A DNA stretch of 64,000 nucleotides from Alkalihalobacillus sp. TS-13 (GCF_019720915.1 NZ_JAHKSI010000001.1:1674001-1738000); one strand, 5' to 3'; shown: positions 46,179 to 57,290, counted from the first letter of the stretch. The notes: generated from the sequence alone by a model not told the origin. Numbers and translations are program-made.

Positions 46179-46341
46179 GGAATATCTCCACCTTTCGAAA
46201 GAAAATAAGCAATCCTTAACATTAGAGTGACCTTGATTACAAATTTCATGTTATGGAATTTTTGACAATTTCACATTACACATTTTGCTCTTTTGGACGT
46301 GAATCTACACCCGCTGGTGATCCGTATGCCGTCCCACTTGA

Positions 46342-47647
<1,306 letters not shown>

Positions 47648-47653
47648 TCACCT

Positions 47654-48016
47654 CTATAAAACGATTTCAATTATTGGTCCAGCAAATAGAAGGAATCCTA
47701 TTATAACAGCAATGATACTGAAAATAAAGACTGAACCAGCAGCAAAGTCCTTTGCTTTTTTCGCGATTGGATGATATTCCTCTGTCAGCAGGTCGACAAC
47801 TCGCTCAATTGACGAATTCATCAATTCCAGTCCCATCACGATTCCAATCGTAAGCAAGAGAATCGACCATTTCACAATTGAAAAACCGAGAAAGAAAGCA
47901 AAAATGATGGTGAAAACAGCAAAAACACAATGGATGCGAAAATTACGTTCCTCTCGCCAGCCCTGTAATACTCCCTCAAATGCAAAGCGAAAACTTCTCG
48001 CAACCTCTTTAATCAT
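47654..48016 (-). CDS. dgkA: diacylglycerol/undecaprenol kinase DgkA
   Basis: Small trimeric membrane kinase of 120 residues with three helices (about 32-48, 50-68, 95-118). The active-site motif is GLELMNSSIERVVDL (near 62-76), and GWREERNFRIHCVFA is at the N-terminal side. In Gram-positive relatives the substrate is undecaprenol rather than diacylglycerol (established for B. subtilis DgkA). Its ATG overlaps the ybeY stop by four bases. Confidence 0.93.
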   Translation of the reverse strand: MIKEVARSFRFAFEGVLQGWREERNFRIHCVFAVFTIIFAFFLGFSIVKWSILLLTIGIVMGLELMNSSIERVVDLLTEEYHPIAKKAKDFAAGSVFIFSIIAVIIGFLLFAGPIIEIVL

Positions 48017-48483
48017 GATCGTCTCAATCCATAAGAATTGAGTATGGCGTCTTGTCTTCCTAACATTTTCTTTTCATCTTCATCGTCCATATGATCATAC
48101 CCTAATAAATGCAGGAACCCATGGACTGCCAGAAAACCAACCTCACGCATGAAGGAATGACCATATCCTTCAGCTTGTTCACTCGCTTTTTCAATTGAAA
48201 TGATGATATCTCCAAGCAAGATCGGATGATCGTCCTCAAGAATCTTCACTTCACCCTCAACTTCATCCTCTAGGGCAAAGGAAATGACATCAGTTGGTCT
48301 GTCGATCCCTCTATATTCAGAATTGATCTCTTGGATACGTACATTCGTCACAAACGTCACAGAGAGTTCTGTTCCTTGTTTGACCAATTCTTCTTTAGCA
48401 GCATGCTGAAGCAGACTTTCTACTTCACTTATCAAGGATTCATCCAATTGTTCGGTTTCATCATATAAATCTATGGATAACAT
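48013..48483 (-). CDS. ybeY: rRNA maturation endoribonuclease YbeY
   Basis: Metal-dependent RNase for 16S rRNA 3'-end maturation and ribosome quality control, 156 residues. The zinc motif H-x3-H-x5-H reads HGFLHLLGYDH (near 123-133). NSEYRGIDRPTDVISF (near 55-70) is the family substrate loop. It overlaps pgpH by one base and dgkA by four. Confidence 0.95.
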   Translation of the reverse strand: MLSIDLYDETEQLDESLISEVESLLQHAAKEELVKQGTELSVTFVTNVRIQEINSEYRGIDRPTDVISFALEDEVEGEVKILEDDHPILLGDIIISIEKASEQAEGYGHSFMREVGFLAVHGFLHLLGYDHMDDEDEKKMLGRQDAILNSYGLRRS

Positions 48484-50675
48484 TATGCTTGGCTCACTTT
48501 CTTTTTATGAATTTCCTCAGGGTATTCAATACGGGAATGGAACATGCCATTCAACGTTTCGCAAATGCTGATCGTAACGGTTTCGAGTTCCTTCAATGTA
48601 ATCGAACATTCGTTGAATTGTCCATCCTCCAAACGTTCAGCAACGATTTTCCGTACTAATGATTCTATCTTAGTCGGTGTAGGCTTTGCAATAGAACGGA
48701 CAGCAGCCTCTACTGAATCTGAGATCGAGACGATTGCAATTTCTTTTGTTTGCGGTTTCGGCCCTGGGTAACGAAAATCGGATTCTGTGACCTGTTTATC
48801 AGATTGCTGCATCGCTTTATGGTAAAAATATTTCAATAATGTGGTTCCATGATGCTGCTCTGCGATATCAATAATCTCAGTCGGGAGATTATATTCCCTC
48901 AGCATTTCAGCTCCATCGTACGGATGCGCGATGATGATCGTTTTACTGAGCTGTGGTGATATCTTATCGTGTGGATTTTCAATATTCATCTGGTTCTCAA
49001 TGAAGAAGTGAGGGCGCTTCGTCTTTCCAAGATCATGGTAGTAAGAGCCCACTCTTGCCAGAAGACCATTTGCACCGATCGCTTCGCATGCAGCCTCAGA
49101 CAAATTAGCGACAACGACACTATGATGATACGTTCCTGGTGTTTCCATGAGCAATTTCCTAAGTAACGGATGGTTCGGATTTGAAAGTTCAATCAGCTTC
49201 ATGGAAGTCAAAATACCGAAACCTGCTTCAAAGAATGGTAAAAGCCCAAGTGTCAATACAGCGGATATGAACCCCGAGAAAAGTGCATAACCAACCTGCC
49301 AGGAGATATCGGTCAGTCCAAATTGACCATTCGTCAATGCCAAAATGAGCAACACAACAATCGAATTGATGACTGACACAAAGAATCCGGCTTTCAGAAT
49401 TTTAGATTTGACGTTTCTCTTTCCAAGGAAAAGGATACCTGAAAGTGAGCTGATAAGGACATAGGTTCCTATCGTGAAATTGAATGGACTTGCTGTATTC
49501 TCGTTAAAAATTAAGCTTCCACAAATCGCGAAAACGATACTTGAAATGATCGCACTCTGTTCATCGATCAACATTTTGATCATCATCGTTCCAAAAGCGA
49601 CTGGTACGATGAATGCCACACTAGGATAATAGATACTGAGCAAGCTGGTAATTTTCATCAATATAAGTGTGATCGAAAACAATAACACGTAAATGATCAA
49701 TTTGATGTTTTCTTTTTTCTTTTCACCGATCAGATCACGGAGGTAATAGATCAAGAAGGCGGTCAATAAGAGGACCAATAATCCAAGGCCGATATATGGA
49801 TAAGGAGAAAAGTCCTCTTTCAATAAGCCGACAATCTCCAGTTTATAGAGGGCATCACTGGTAATACGGCTTCCTTTTTCAACTATGATCTCTCCTTCGC
49901 GGATGAAGACTGGCTCTACATTCGCTATCGCCTCTTCACGTAATCTCTTCGTCTCTTCTGCATCAAACGTATAAGTAGATGTAATCGCACTTGCTGTTAT
50001 CTCGCTTAAGGCTGGTTTAACACTGTCAGATATGAATGCATTCCCGATGAAAGGTTCGACTTCCTTCTTCTTTTCACTAATCTGCTCAACGGTAATTTTA
50101 TCCTTCATGATCGTTTTTATCGTTGAGATCGCAACATCTTTAGCCATTGAGACATCAGCTTTAGAAGCATTCAGAAAAGTGATCAATGAATCATCTTTAA
50201 TGTCTTTAGAAATGAATTCTGGAAGGCTGTTACGAATTAAATTGATGTTTTGTTTGGTTGAAGTGATTGTGTCAGCATCTGTTTCAGGTGTATCTTCGTC
50301 TTTTTTAGGATCTGAATTATCGTTTTCTTTGGAATTTTCAGCTTGAATCTCCTGGATCTGAGTGAACAATTTTTCAATATATACGACTTGGTCAAGGACT
50401 ACATTTTCCTTCTCCACATATTCATCTGGAACAGAGGCAGCTGCTTCCGCTTCTTTAGCATTCGTTTCCCTTTGGTTTTGGATACGGTACGGGGATTGAA
50501 TATCATCTTCAGCAATCGAATTCAAACTGACATCCAGCTTTTCAGGAATTACGTTGCTTATCATCGTAACCACCATCACAAAAGCTAGCGTCAGATAAAG
50601 AAGGAATCGGCTTATTTTACTGTTTTCAATTTGATTCCATTTCGTTTTCAGTTCATTGATTACTTTGGGAGACAT
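48483..50675 (-). CDS. pgpH: c-di-AMP phosphodiesterase PgpH (7TM-HD)
   Basis: Membrane phosphodiesterase of 730 residues. An N-terminal helix (about 21-42) is followed by an extracytoplasmic 7TMR-HDED domain (about 45-275), seven helices (about 280-470) and a cytosolic HD domain. HD residues are in TPGTYHHSVVVANLSEAAC (near 517), YYHDLGKTKRP (near 550) and IIAHPYDGAEMLREY, EQHHGTTLLKYFYHKA. The charged low-complexity stretch ENSKENDNSDPKKDEDTPETD (near 115-135) is unusual. AGGAGTGGG precedes the ATG. In B. subtilis it follows phoH closely; here they are parted by 680 bp with a terminator and a repeat. Confidence 0.94.
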   Translation of the reverse strand: MSPKVINELKTKWNQIENSKISRFLLYLTLAFVMVVTMISNVIPEKLDVSLNSIAEDDIQSPYRIQNQRETNAKEAEAAASVPDEYVEKENVVLDQVVYIEKLFTQIQEIQAENSKENDNSDPKKDEDTPETDADTITSTKQNINLIRNSLPEFISKDIKDDSLITFLNASKADVSMAKDVAISTIKTIMKDKITVEQISEKKKEVEPFIGNAFISDSVKPALSEITASAITSTYTFDAEETKRLREEAIANVEPVFIREGEIIVEKGSRITSDALYKLEIVGLLKEDFSPYPYIGLGLLVLLLTAFLIYYLRDLIGEKKKENIKLIIYVLLFSITLILMKITSLLSIYYPSVAFIVPVAFGTMMIKMLIDEQSAIISSIVFAICGSLIFNENTASPFNFTIGTYVLISSLSGILFLGKRNVKSKILKAGFFVSVINSIVVLLILALTNGQFGLTDISWQVGYALFSGFISAVLTLGLLPFFEAGFGILTSMKLIELSNPNHPLLRKLLMETPGTYHHSVVVANLSEAACEAIGANGLLARVGSYYHDLGKTKRPHFFIENQMNIENPHDKISPQLSKTIIIAHPYDGAEMLREYNLPTEIIDIAEQHHGTTLLKYFYHKAMQQSDKQVTESDFRYPGPKPQTKEIAIVSISDSVEAAVRSIAKPTPTKIESLVRKIVAERLEDGQFNECSITLKELETVTISICETLNGMFHSRIEYPEEIHKKKVSQA

Positions 50676-50782
50676 TCAATCCCACTCCTTCTATGGTGAC
50701 GCCCTGGTTTGTAAGATAAAGATCGGTTATGTATTTCCCTGAAATGAATCTCCTGTTAATGTCACCATTAAAATTTATAATG

Positions 50783-51245
50783 TCTTTATTAAACGACGTT
50801 CACCACAAGACCACAGATTTTAATTCCACCCTTTTTGCAGTTTTGCGCCGAGTAACCGCAGGCGCAGGACGTGGTGGAATTTAGTCGAAGATCCTTATTA
50901 TAGTCGATGATCCTTTTATAACGAGCGGGGTCCCGCCTGGATCGCTATTCCCGCAGGAGTCTCGTATATTTCCACTGCTTCCAGGTTTTCATCGATCTCT
51001 ATATCAAATGATAACCGTTCATTAGCAACACACTAAAAAGAAAAATTCTCTCCTATTATCATTTTATCACGTATTTCGACCCGTAGGGACAAGGGTTAAG
51101 AAAATTTTGTAAAAGAAGGCATACTTCTAATACCTCTTATGAACGTAAAAAGTTTCAAAAATAACTTCAATTTTAGAGGAACGAATTCAAAGCCTTAGCA
51201 GTTCGCTCACGGAAAGGGAGCGAATTTAGTAAAAACTATCATTCA
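50783..51245. repeat. composite interspersed repeat between phoH and pgpH, plus remnant
   Basis: The main copy (about 50783-51035) contains ACGACGTTCACCACA, GGACGTGGTGGAATTTAGTC and GAAGATCCTTATTATAGTCG, then CCCGCAGGAGTCTCGTATAT and TTTCCACTGCTTCCAGG, then TCATCGATCTCTATATCAAA. A separate remnant (about 51200-51240) has CACGGAAAGGGAGCGAATTT. The rest of the 679-bp gap is AT-rich. Confidence 0.7.
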
Positions 51246-51277
51246 TTTTTCAAAGTCATTTTACAAAGCCAAATAGA

Positions 51278-51357
51278 AAAAAGACCATCCCACACTTCCA
51301 GTCAGTTTGCTCGATTTTAACAATGAGAAGTTCTGACTTGAAGCGGGATTGGTCTTA
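51278..51357 (-). terminator. terminator adjoining the phoH stop
   Basis: Minus strand: AAGACCAATCCC..AAGTCAG pairs with CTGACT..GGGATGGTCTT, followed by TTTTCT. The stem begins at the phoH TAA. The loop of about 25 bases is long, but the outer stem is strong. Confidence 0.8.
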
Positions 51358-52320
51358 ATCATTATCTTCGACTTCATAAGCATTTATGATTTTTTGAACA
51401 AGAGGATGGCGTACTACATCGGATTGTTGCATATGCATAATCTTGATTCCTTGAATGTCTTTGAAAACTTTCTGTGCTTTACGAAGACCTGATTCTTTTC
51501 CACGTGGCAAATCGATTTGGGTAATGTCACCGGTAATGATCATTTTGGATCCGAAACCAAGTCTCGTCAGAAACATTTTCATTTGTTCTGGAGTGGTGTT
51601 CTGGGCTTCATCAAGTATGACGAATGCCTCATCCAACGTACGCCCTCTCATGTATGCCAGAGGTGCGATTTCAATCGTCCCACGCTCAATAAGTCTTTCC
51701 GTATGTTCCACTCCGAAAAGATCATGTAGGGCATCATATAAAGGTCTGAGGTATGGATCCACTTTTTCCTTCAGATCACCTGGCAGGAATCCAAGACTTT
51801 CTCCTGCTTCCACTGCAGGACGAGTCAGGATGATCCTTTTAACCTTACCTTCTTTCAGAGCTTTAACCGCCATGACGACAGCTAAAAATGTCTTTCCAGT
51901 ACCTGCTGGACCGATTCCAAAGACGAGATCATTCTTTTTGATCGCATTGATGTAATGGCGTTGACCGAGTGTTTTTGAACGAATCGGTCTACCTTTTATA
52001 TTTGTCGTGATTTCTTCTTCGAATAATTGATCAAGTTCTTCTAGTATGCCTTCATTCGATAGCTGTACGGCATAGATGACATCACGGTCGGTGATATTGA
52101 CACCTTTACGGATCAACGAGAGAAGGGCGTTAAGGACATCTTCAACCAGTTGGGCAGTTTCCTCCTCGCCAGTGACAGCTACTCCACCGCCGCGGGTGAC
52201 GATTTCTACGTCCAACGTCTGTTCAAGTGTTTTCAGGTGTGAATCATTAGGACCGAATAGGGCAATGCCTTCCGAAGGATTGTCTATTTGTAAACTCTTT
52301 ATATTCAAGTGTTCTGACAA
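51355..52320 (-). CDS. phoH: PhoH family ATPase
   Basis: P-loop NTPase of the PhoH/PhoL type, 321 residues. An N-terminal KH-like domain (about 15-100) is followed by Walker A GIGPAGTGKTFLAV (near 134-147), ILTRPAVEAGESLGFLPGD (near 170), Walker B FVILDEAQNTT (near 233) and ITGDITQIDLPR (near 263). The start is TTG at 52320, with GGAGGAG 11 bases upstream. It is often linked with ybeY and RNA metabolism. It follows yqfD by six bases. Confidence 0.94.
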   Translation of the reverse strand: MSEHLNIKSLQIDNPSEGIALFGPNDSHLKTLEQTLDVEIVTRGGGVAVTGEEETAQLVEDVLNALLSLIRKGVNITDRDVIYAVQLSNEGILEELDQLFEEEITTNIKGRPIRSKTLGQRHYINAIKKNDLVFGIGPAGTGKTFLAVVMAVKALKEGKVKRIILTRPAVEAGESLGFLPGDLKEKVDPYLRPLYDALHDLFGVEHTERLIERGTIEIAPLAYMRGRTLDEAFVILDEAQNTTPEQMKMFLTRLGFGSKMIITGDITQIDLPRGKESGLRKAQKVFKDIQGIKIMHMQQSDVVRHPLVQKIINAYEVEDND

Positions 52321-52326
52321 TATGGC

Positions 52327-53514
52327 TCAATCTCCTCCAATTATTGGTTGTTCACTTACAATATTTTCGATGACTTTATAGTACATCGATACTTTTACTT
52401 TACCATTGTCGATAGTATGGTGCAAAATTTTTCCGCTTTTTATTTTTGCTTCATCATCCAGCTTGCTTTTCAGATCTTCACCAGCCATTTCTTGTGCTTT
52501 TTCAATGGCTTCCTTCTCCGTATATTTACGAACGACACGTTCTGATTCCTGTACATCTTTTCTTAGATAAGAGATTGGTAATTCCCACATGAACATCCGG
52601 AACGATTTTTCTTCCTCCAATACTTCATAATGATCATAGGTAACATCACTGAATCCCCATATCGGAATATTTTTACCAAATACGCTCAAGTAATGTTTGT
52701 GTATATTGTTTCCTGTGTAGGTTTCGAAGCTCGACTCCAGCGGCAGCGTCACATCACCTCGATACCAAACCTCACCGAACACTTTGCCTTTGGCAGCAAC
52801 GGTGCGTGTGTTTTTATCTTTTCCAATATACCCTGAAACTAATAATTCTCCCTTTTGGACCAATTGATTTCTTTCCACTTTCGGTTGACCTTGCTCGATG
52901 AACATATCTGTAATGAATGCTTTCTTTTTAGCGACAAGGTTTTGAGGTCCAGTCACTTCCACCTTTTCAGGCAATTCTTTTTGCACGACTTTAAACTTGA
53001 AGGTAGTCCCGTCCAGCGTGACTCCAACCCACGTGACCTCGTCCATTTTTTCGGTAACAAAATATTGGACTTCACGTGGGTCCGGTAATCGGAATAAAAG
53101 TTTTCCTTTCTTGATTCCTAGCTCATCAACTACTTTTCGGAGGTGGTGTTCAGTTTGGGGATCGGCTCCGCTCACTTCAATTTTCCAAACCATGTTGGAT
53201 AACAGGAAGACAATAACGAAAAAGGAAAGCAGTCCTAAAATGAACCCGCCTCTAGATATCATCCTTTTTACGATGAATGGTGCTCCCTGTTTTCGAACGA
53301 CTGTGAATTTGCATCCGGATTCCCTTAGCGCTTTCCTTATGTGAAGAGCATCGTCGGTGAACATATGAAGCTCTAGCTGTGATTCATTCCGCCGTCTTAT
53401 ATCCCAAAGGTGGATATTATGATTCAAACAATAATTGAGGAAGGTTTCTGCATGTTCTCCTTCAATTTTTACGATAACAGTTCCTTTGAGGTACTTTGTC
53501 CAAAATTTTTTCAT
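52327..53514 (-). CDS. yqfD: sporulation protein YqfD
   Basis: Membrane protein of 395 residues. A cytosolic N-terminal domain (about 1-88) resembles the stage IV family start (WTKYLKGTVIVKIEGEHAETFL). A single helix (about 92-112) and a large extracytoplasmic domain follow. GGGGGAGGATCC precedes the ATG. In B. subtilis yqfC-yqfD are expressed in the mother cell under SigE. Molecular role unknown. Confidence 0.9.
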   Translation of the reverse strand: MKKFWTKYLKGTVIVKIEGEHAETFLNYCLNHNIHLWDIRRRNESQLELHMFTDDALHIRKALRESGCKFTVVRKQGAPFIVKRMISRGGFILGLLSFFVIVFLLSNMVWKIEVSGADPQTEHHLRKVVDELGIKKGKLLFRLPDPREVQYFVTEKMDEVTWVGVTLDGTTFKFKVVQKELPEKVEVTGPQNLVAKKKAFITDMFIEQGQPKVERNQLVQKGELLVSGYIGKDKNTRTVAAKGKVFGEVWYRGDVTLPLESSFETYTGNNIHKHYLSVFGKNIPIWGFSDVTYDHYEVLEEEKSFRMFMWELPISYLRKDVQESERVVRKYTEKEAIEKAQEMAGEDLKSKLDDEAKIKSGKILHHTIDNGKVKVSMYYKVIENIVSEQPIIGGD

Positions 53515-53534
53515 GGATCCTCCCCCTATAGGTT

Positions 53535-53819
53535 TTAAGAAATGTTTATGTAACGCACATCAAGAATTTTACCCTCTACTAAAATTTCCTCAGGGAGGAT
53601 CGTTTTTAAGACAAAATCCTCACCTGTAATCAAGACCTCTCCTTGTTGAAGGTTAAGCCGGAGTTCTTCATTAGTGAATTTCTTAACTCCCCTATGGTTT
53701 TCAATATATATGTGCAAATGTCCGATCATCGTGATCCTGGGCAGGTCCATGACGACATCAGCTGGTAATTCCAAAGAACGGGTCATCCACTTTTTCACTT
53801 TCTGTTTCAAACGCGCCAT
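53535..53819 (-). CDS. yqfC: sporulation protein YqfC
   Basis: Soluble beta-rich protein of 94 residues (ELPADVVMDLPRITMIGHLH, then NHRGVKKFTNEELRLNL, then GKILDVRYINIS), the YabP/YqfC family. The ATG at 53819 is chosen because GAGAGGGGG precedes it; an upstream frame extends through that site. It lies 20 bp before yqfD. A SigE-like promoter is upstream. Confidence 0.88.
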   Translation of the reverse strand: MARLKQKVKKWMTRSLELPADVVMDLPRITMIGHLHIYIENHRGVKKFTNEELRLNLQQGEVLITGEDFVLKTILPEEILVEGKILDVRYINIS

Positions 53820-53840
53820 AAACGAACCCCCTCTCATCTC

Positions 53841-53868
53841 ATTTTTATGAATGAAAAGCAATAACTAT
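53841..53868 (-). promoter_or_regulatory. candidate SigE promoter of yqfCD
   Basis: Minus strand: -35 ATA (53868-53866), 16-bp spacer, -10 CATAAAAAT (53849-53841), near the SigE pattern ATA-N16-CATACANT. Called mainly because yqfC is a known SigE target. Confidence 0.4.
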
Positions 53869-53914
53869 CACCGTTATCCATACTTTCACCATTATATTTT
53901 TCATATTTGAATTC

Positions 53915-54055
53915 ATGCGGGAAAGATTACGCCCGATTCGGTCTGGGGAAAACGTCCAAGCCAGCATAAGGAAATCTTCTAAGATTCCTCACCGCAGATA
54001 CGAAAATGATTTCATTTATTTTGACATCATGTGCAAATGAAAAGAATAATTGATC
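53915..54055. repeat. remnant carrying the CGAAAATGATTTCATT module
   Basis: AACGTCCAAGCCAGCATAAG, GAAATCTTCTAAGATTCCTC and ACCGCAGATACGAAAATGAT match the module at 39060-39130 and 44530-44600. No GGAAATATAC end is left. Confidence 0.6.
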
Positions 54056-54102
54056 ACCGGGGAGGAAGGGAATTGGGTGAAAGTTAGGAATAAAAGAGCG
54101 CA

Positions 54103-54142
54103 CAAAAAAAACCATGTACACTAAATTGCGCACATGGTTTTA
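54103..54142 (-). terminator. terminator of the nfeD-floA-yqfB operon
   Basis: Minus strand AAAACCATGTGC..GTACATGGTTTT followed by TTTTG. It lies directly after the yqfB stop. Confidence 0.85.
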
Positions 54143-54148
54143 TCTTTT

Positions 54149-54640
54149 TTATCGTTGTCTTAAACGAGCTGTTACAGGATGCGGTTTTCTGGAACGAGGC
54201 GGACCAAGCACCTCTGCCCAAATGACACCCTGAGCAACATTGTCCGGGTTGGGCAGAACTTGACTTTTTGAAAGTTTCGGCTTAGGCTTCGGTTTTGGTT
54301 GAAGCAGTCTCGATTCTCTTGGCATATACTCACGAGTGTTATGCTCATGAACTGTCTTCTCTAATTCTTCCCGCTTTGTATGATATAACTCTTGTAAATC
54401 TGTTGAAATCTTTTCACCGCGTTCCTTCCATTGCCGTCCTGAACGGGTCTTTTCCTCAACACGAGCAGGTCTTGATTCAACTGGACGCGGTTGTTGTTGA
54501 TTTTGTTGTGGTCTACGTTTAGGTTGCTGATGTTCATTTTGTTTTTCGATCTGACGCTTGAAGAAGCTGAGAATCCCGCCAATGACCAAAATCACGAAGA
54601 AGATGTTTTGCATCAGCAGTTCAAAGATCGCTTCTAGCAC
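54149..54640 (-). CDS. yqfB: membrane-anchored hypothetical protein, YqfB-like
   Basis: Protein of 163 residues with one N-terminal helix (about 3-27), then a Gln/Pro/Arg-rich disordered stretch (about 33-65) and a basic tail with KPKPKPKLSKS and AEVLGPPRSRKPHP. The GTG start overlaps the last base of the floA TAG stop, with GGAGGCA upstream. Position after floA corresponds to B. subtilis yqfB; similarity by eye is weak. A flotillin-associated role is only a guess from coupling. Confidence 0.65.
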   Translation of the reverse strand: MLEAIFELLMQNIFFVILVIGGILSFFKRQIEKQNEHQQPKRRPQQNQQQPRPVESRPARVEEKTRSGRQWKERGEKISTDLQELYHTKREELEKTVHEHNTREYMPRESRLLQPKPKPKPKLSKSQVLPNPDNVAQGVIWAEVLGPPRSRKPHPVTARLRQR

Positions 54641-55647
54641 TAGTAAGTGCCTCCTCCTGGATTGTCGTCTTCATCCTTAGGGTCAGTCGCTTTACCGATC
54701 GATCCTCTCATATCAGTATCCGCTTTTACGTTATTATAATTCATGTAATCCATGACCCCAATATTCCCTGAACGTAATGCTTCTGCCATAGCCATCGGAA
54801 CTTCGGCTTCAGCTTCCACAACTTTCGCACGCATTTCCTCAACACGGGCTTTCATTTCTTGTTCTTGTGCTACTGCCATTGCACGGCGTTCTTCCGCTTT
54901 CGCTTGAGCGATATTCTTATCCGCTTCAGCTTGCTCGGTTTGTAATTCTGCCCCGATGTTTTTACCGATATCAACGTCGGCAATATCAATCGACAAGATT
55001 TCGAACGCAGTACCAGCATCAAGACCTTTTGTAAGTACTGTTTGAGAAATCAAATCTGGATTTTCAAGGACTTTTTTATGATTATCCGATGAACCGATCG
55101 TTGATACGATCCCTTCACCTACACGCGCTATGACAGTATCTTCACCTGCACCACCGACGAGACGCTCGATATTTGCGCGCACTGTGATTCTAGCTTTCGC
55201 TTTCACTTCGATACCATCCATCGCCACACCAGCGATAAAAGGTGTCTCGATTACTTTTGGATTGACACTCATTTGAACAGCTTCTAATACGTCACGTCCC
55301 GCAAGATCGATCGCTGCACAACGTTCGAAGCTCAATTCAATGTTCGCTCTGTGAGCCGCGATCAGTGCATTTACGACCCGGTCTACATTACCACCTGCTA
55401 AGTAGTGACTCTCCAACTGGTTCGTACTGAGTTCAAGGCCAGCTTTTACCGCCTTGATCAACGGATTAATGACGCGGGATGGAATGACACGTCTCAAGCG
55501 CATTCCGATCAGTGTGAAAATACTTACTCTTACGCCTGCAGCAAGTGCGGAAATCCACAGGGCTACAGGTACGAACGTGAATAATACGGCCAGGGCGATA
55601 ATGACTGCCCCTATTAAAATGACCATGGTTAAAATGTTAGGATCCAT
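54640..55647 (-). CDS. floA: flotillin-like protein FloA
   Basis: Membrane scaffold of functional membrane microdomains, 335 residues. Two N-terminal hydrophobic segments (about 5-45) are followed by an SPFH/band-7-like domain ([20 protein letters not shown], ..[20 protein letters not shown]) and a Glu/Ala-rich coiled coil (about 225-290: EAKAR-type repeats such as [20 protein letters not shown]). GGGGGTAAC lies before the start. Four bases separate it from nfeD. Confidence 0.95.
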   Translation of the reverse strand: MDPNILTMVILIGAVIIALAVLFTFVPVALWISALAAGVRVSIFTLIGMRLRRVIPSRVINPLIKAVKAGLELSTNQLESHYLAGGNVDRVVNALIAAHRANIELSFERCAAIDLAGRDVLEAVQMSVNPKVIETPFIAGVAMDGIEVKAKARITVRANIERLVGGAGEDTVIARVGEGIVSTIGSSDNHKKVLENPDLISQTVLTKGLDAGTAFEILSIDIADVDIGKNIGAELQTEQAEADKNIAQAKAEERRAMAVAQEQEMKARVEEMRAKVVEAEAEVPMAMAEALRSGNIGVMDYMNYNNVKADTDMRGSIGKATDPKDEDDNPGGGTY

Positions 55648-55651
55648 TTAA

Positions 55652-57004
55652 TTAGTTACCCCCTTGATTTTCTACTACTATTATTTCTCTAACGATGATC
55701 CGAGAACCTTCCGTTTTAATGATTTTTATTGGACGATTTATTCCAATGTAACTACCTTCGGTGACGACATCATATCGATCGTCTCCGATGATTGCTGTAC
55801 CTGATGGTCGTAAAGGAGTCATCGTTGTTCCAGTCATACCGATCAACTCACTCTTCGTAACATTCGAAATGTATCCTTTGTCATTGGAAGTGGAGTCAAA
55901 GAGTATGATTTTCTTTAATGGCCCATTATATCCAAAATATCTTAAGAAAAGGATTGATACAATGATTGTTGCGACTAAAGCGATCAAGATTGACAGCAAG
56001 ATATTTCCGAGAGATCCCCCGGCAAGCACAATACCCACTAACACAGCGATAATTCCGCCAATCCCGAGGATCCCACCTGGCACGAACACCTCAGCTATAA
56101 TCAATCCAATCCCCAATACAAACAAGATGAGAGATTCCCAACCTGCAAGTCCAGCGATCATATGGCCAAAGAAGAATAAAAGTAAGGCACCTAGTCCGAA
56201 TGCACCCGGAATACCAAACCCTGGTGAATAAAGTTCAAGCACCAGTCCAATACTCCCGATCGATAGCAAGATTGGAACTACAACGGGATGTGTCACATAA
56301 CGGGCGATCGTTTCAGCGAAAGATACTTCAATCTCCTTGATTTCAGCATCAGGTACTTTAAGATAGCCCAAGAGTTCATTGCGATTATTGACAATCGCTT
56401 CTGCATAACCAACTTCTTTCGCTTGTGTCGCATTGAGCGTCAGGAATTCATCCTTAGATACGCCCAATTCCTCAATTTCAACATCAGGATCTGCCATCGC
56501 TCTAGCATATTTCGGGTCACGATCGTTCAACTCTGCAGAAGCTTCCATTGTAGCGATCCATGCTGATTCAGCTTTTTTTCCTGCTGCATTACCCTGGGAA
56601 TCGATGACTCCAGCAGCCCCAATAGTAGTCGACGGTTTCATCACGATCTGATCTGCATTCAAAGCAATGTACGCCCCTGCTGATAAAGCGTGTTTCGTGA
56701 CATATGCAATGATTGGCACCTCAGACTCCCTCATGATTTTTGCAATGTTTCCAGCTGCATCGACCAATCCACCTGGTGTATCCAACTCCAAGACCAAGTA
56801 ATCTGCATTGTTATCTTCAGCGGTTTTGATAGAACGTTTTATAAAAGATTCTAAACCTCTTTCAACCGCGTCCTGAACAGGAGCAACATAAACAACCGGT
56901 TTCCCATCTTCAGCTTGTGAAGGGTTTATTTGAACGAGAATCATTGGCAATAAAATCAACAACATATAGAATGAGATCTTTATATTTCTTTTAAACAATT
57001 TCAT
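55652..57004 (-). CDS. yqeZ: NfeD-family membrane serine protease-like protein (YqeZ)
   Basis: Long NfeD protein of 450 residues. A signal peptide (about 1-33, ..PSQAED) is followed by a ClpP-class protease domain (about 38-220) with VLELDTPGGLVDAA and the nucleophile Ser in KHALSAGAYIALNAD (near 112). Five or so helices (about 235-360) come next, then a C-terminal OB-fold NfeD domain (GMTGTTMTPLRPSGTAIIGD). The start at 57004 has AAGGGGGTGG; a GTG three codons earlier lies within that site. It pairs with the flotillin gene, as is usual. Confidence 0.93.
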   Translation of the reverse strand: MKLFKRNIKISFYMLLILLPMILVQINPSQAEDGKPVVYVAPVQDAVERGLESFIKRSIKTAEDNNADYLVLELDTPGGLVDAAGNIAKIMRESEVPIIAYVTKHALSAGAYIALNADQIVMKPSTTIGAAGVIDSQGNAAGKKAESAWIATMEASAELNDRDPKYARAMADPDVEIEELGVSKDEFLTLNATQAKEVGYAEAIVNNRNELLGYLKVPDAEIKEIEVSFAETIARYVTHPVVVPILLSIGSIGLVLELYSPGFGIPGAFGLGALLLFFFGHMIAGLAGWESLILFVLGIGLIIAEVFVPGGILGIGGIIAVLVGIVLAGGSLGNILLSILIALVATIIVSILFLRYFGYNGPLKKIILFDSTSNDKGYISNVTKSELIGMTGTTMTPLRPSGTAIIGDDRYDVVTEGSYIGINRPIKIIKTEGSRIIVREIIVVENQGGN

Positions 57005-57120
57005 AAAATCCACCCCCTTTTACGATCTACACTTTCTACGTATAATAATACAGTTAGGTTTCACATTTTTAAAAGGAAATATTTTTGTGAGATCAAACTA
57101 CGAAAATATGAGTTGAGTGT

Positions 57121-57246
57121 TGTCCAGATACTCCGGGGTTTTCTCCAGATAATTTCGATCAATGTCCAATTATTCCGTAGTTTTGTCCAGAAATTCCGAA
57201 ATTTTGTCCAGAAAATCCTGAACCATGTCCAGAGACTCTAATAAGC
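57121..57246. repeat. degenerate tandem array, 6 units of exactly 21 bp (TGTCCAG type)
   Basis: TGTCCAG or a variant begins at 57121, 57142, 57163, 57184, 57205 and 57226, always 21 bp apart. Typical unit: TGTCCAGAAATTCCGAAATTT. It lies between the yqeY terminator and the nfeD upstream region. Confidence 0.85.
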
Positions 57247-57247
57247 G

Positions 57248-57278
57248 TAAAAAAACGCCTTGCACATGCAAGACGTTT
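57248..57278 (-). terminator. terminator of rpsU-yqeY
   Basis: Minus strand AACGTCTTGCA-TG-TGCAAGGCGTT followed by TTTTTACGC, 13 bp after the yqeY stop. Confidence 0.9.
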
Positions 57279-57290
57279 TCAACTCATTTA

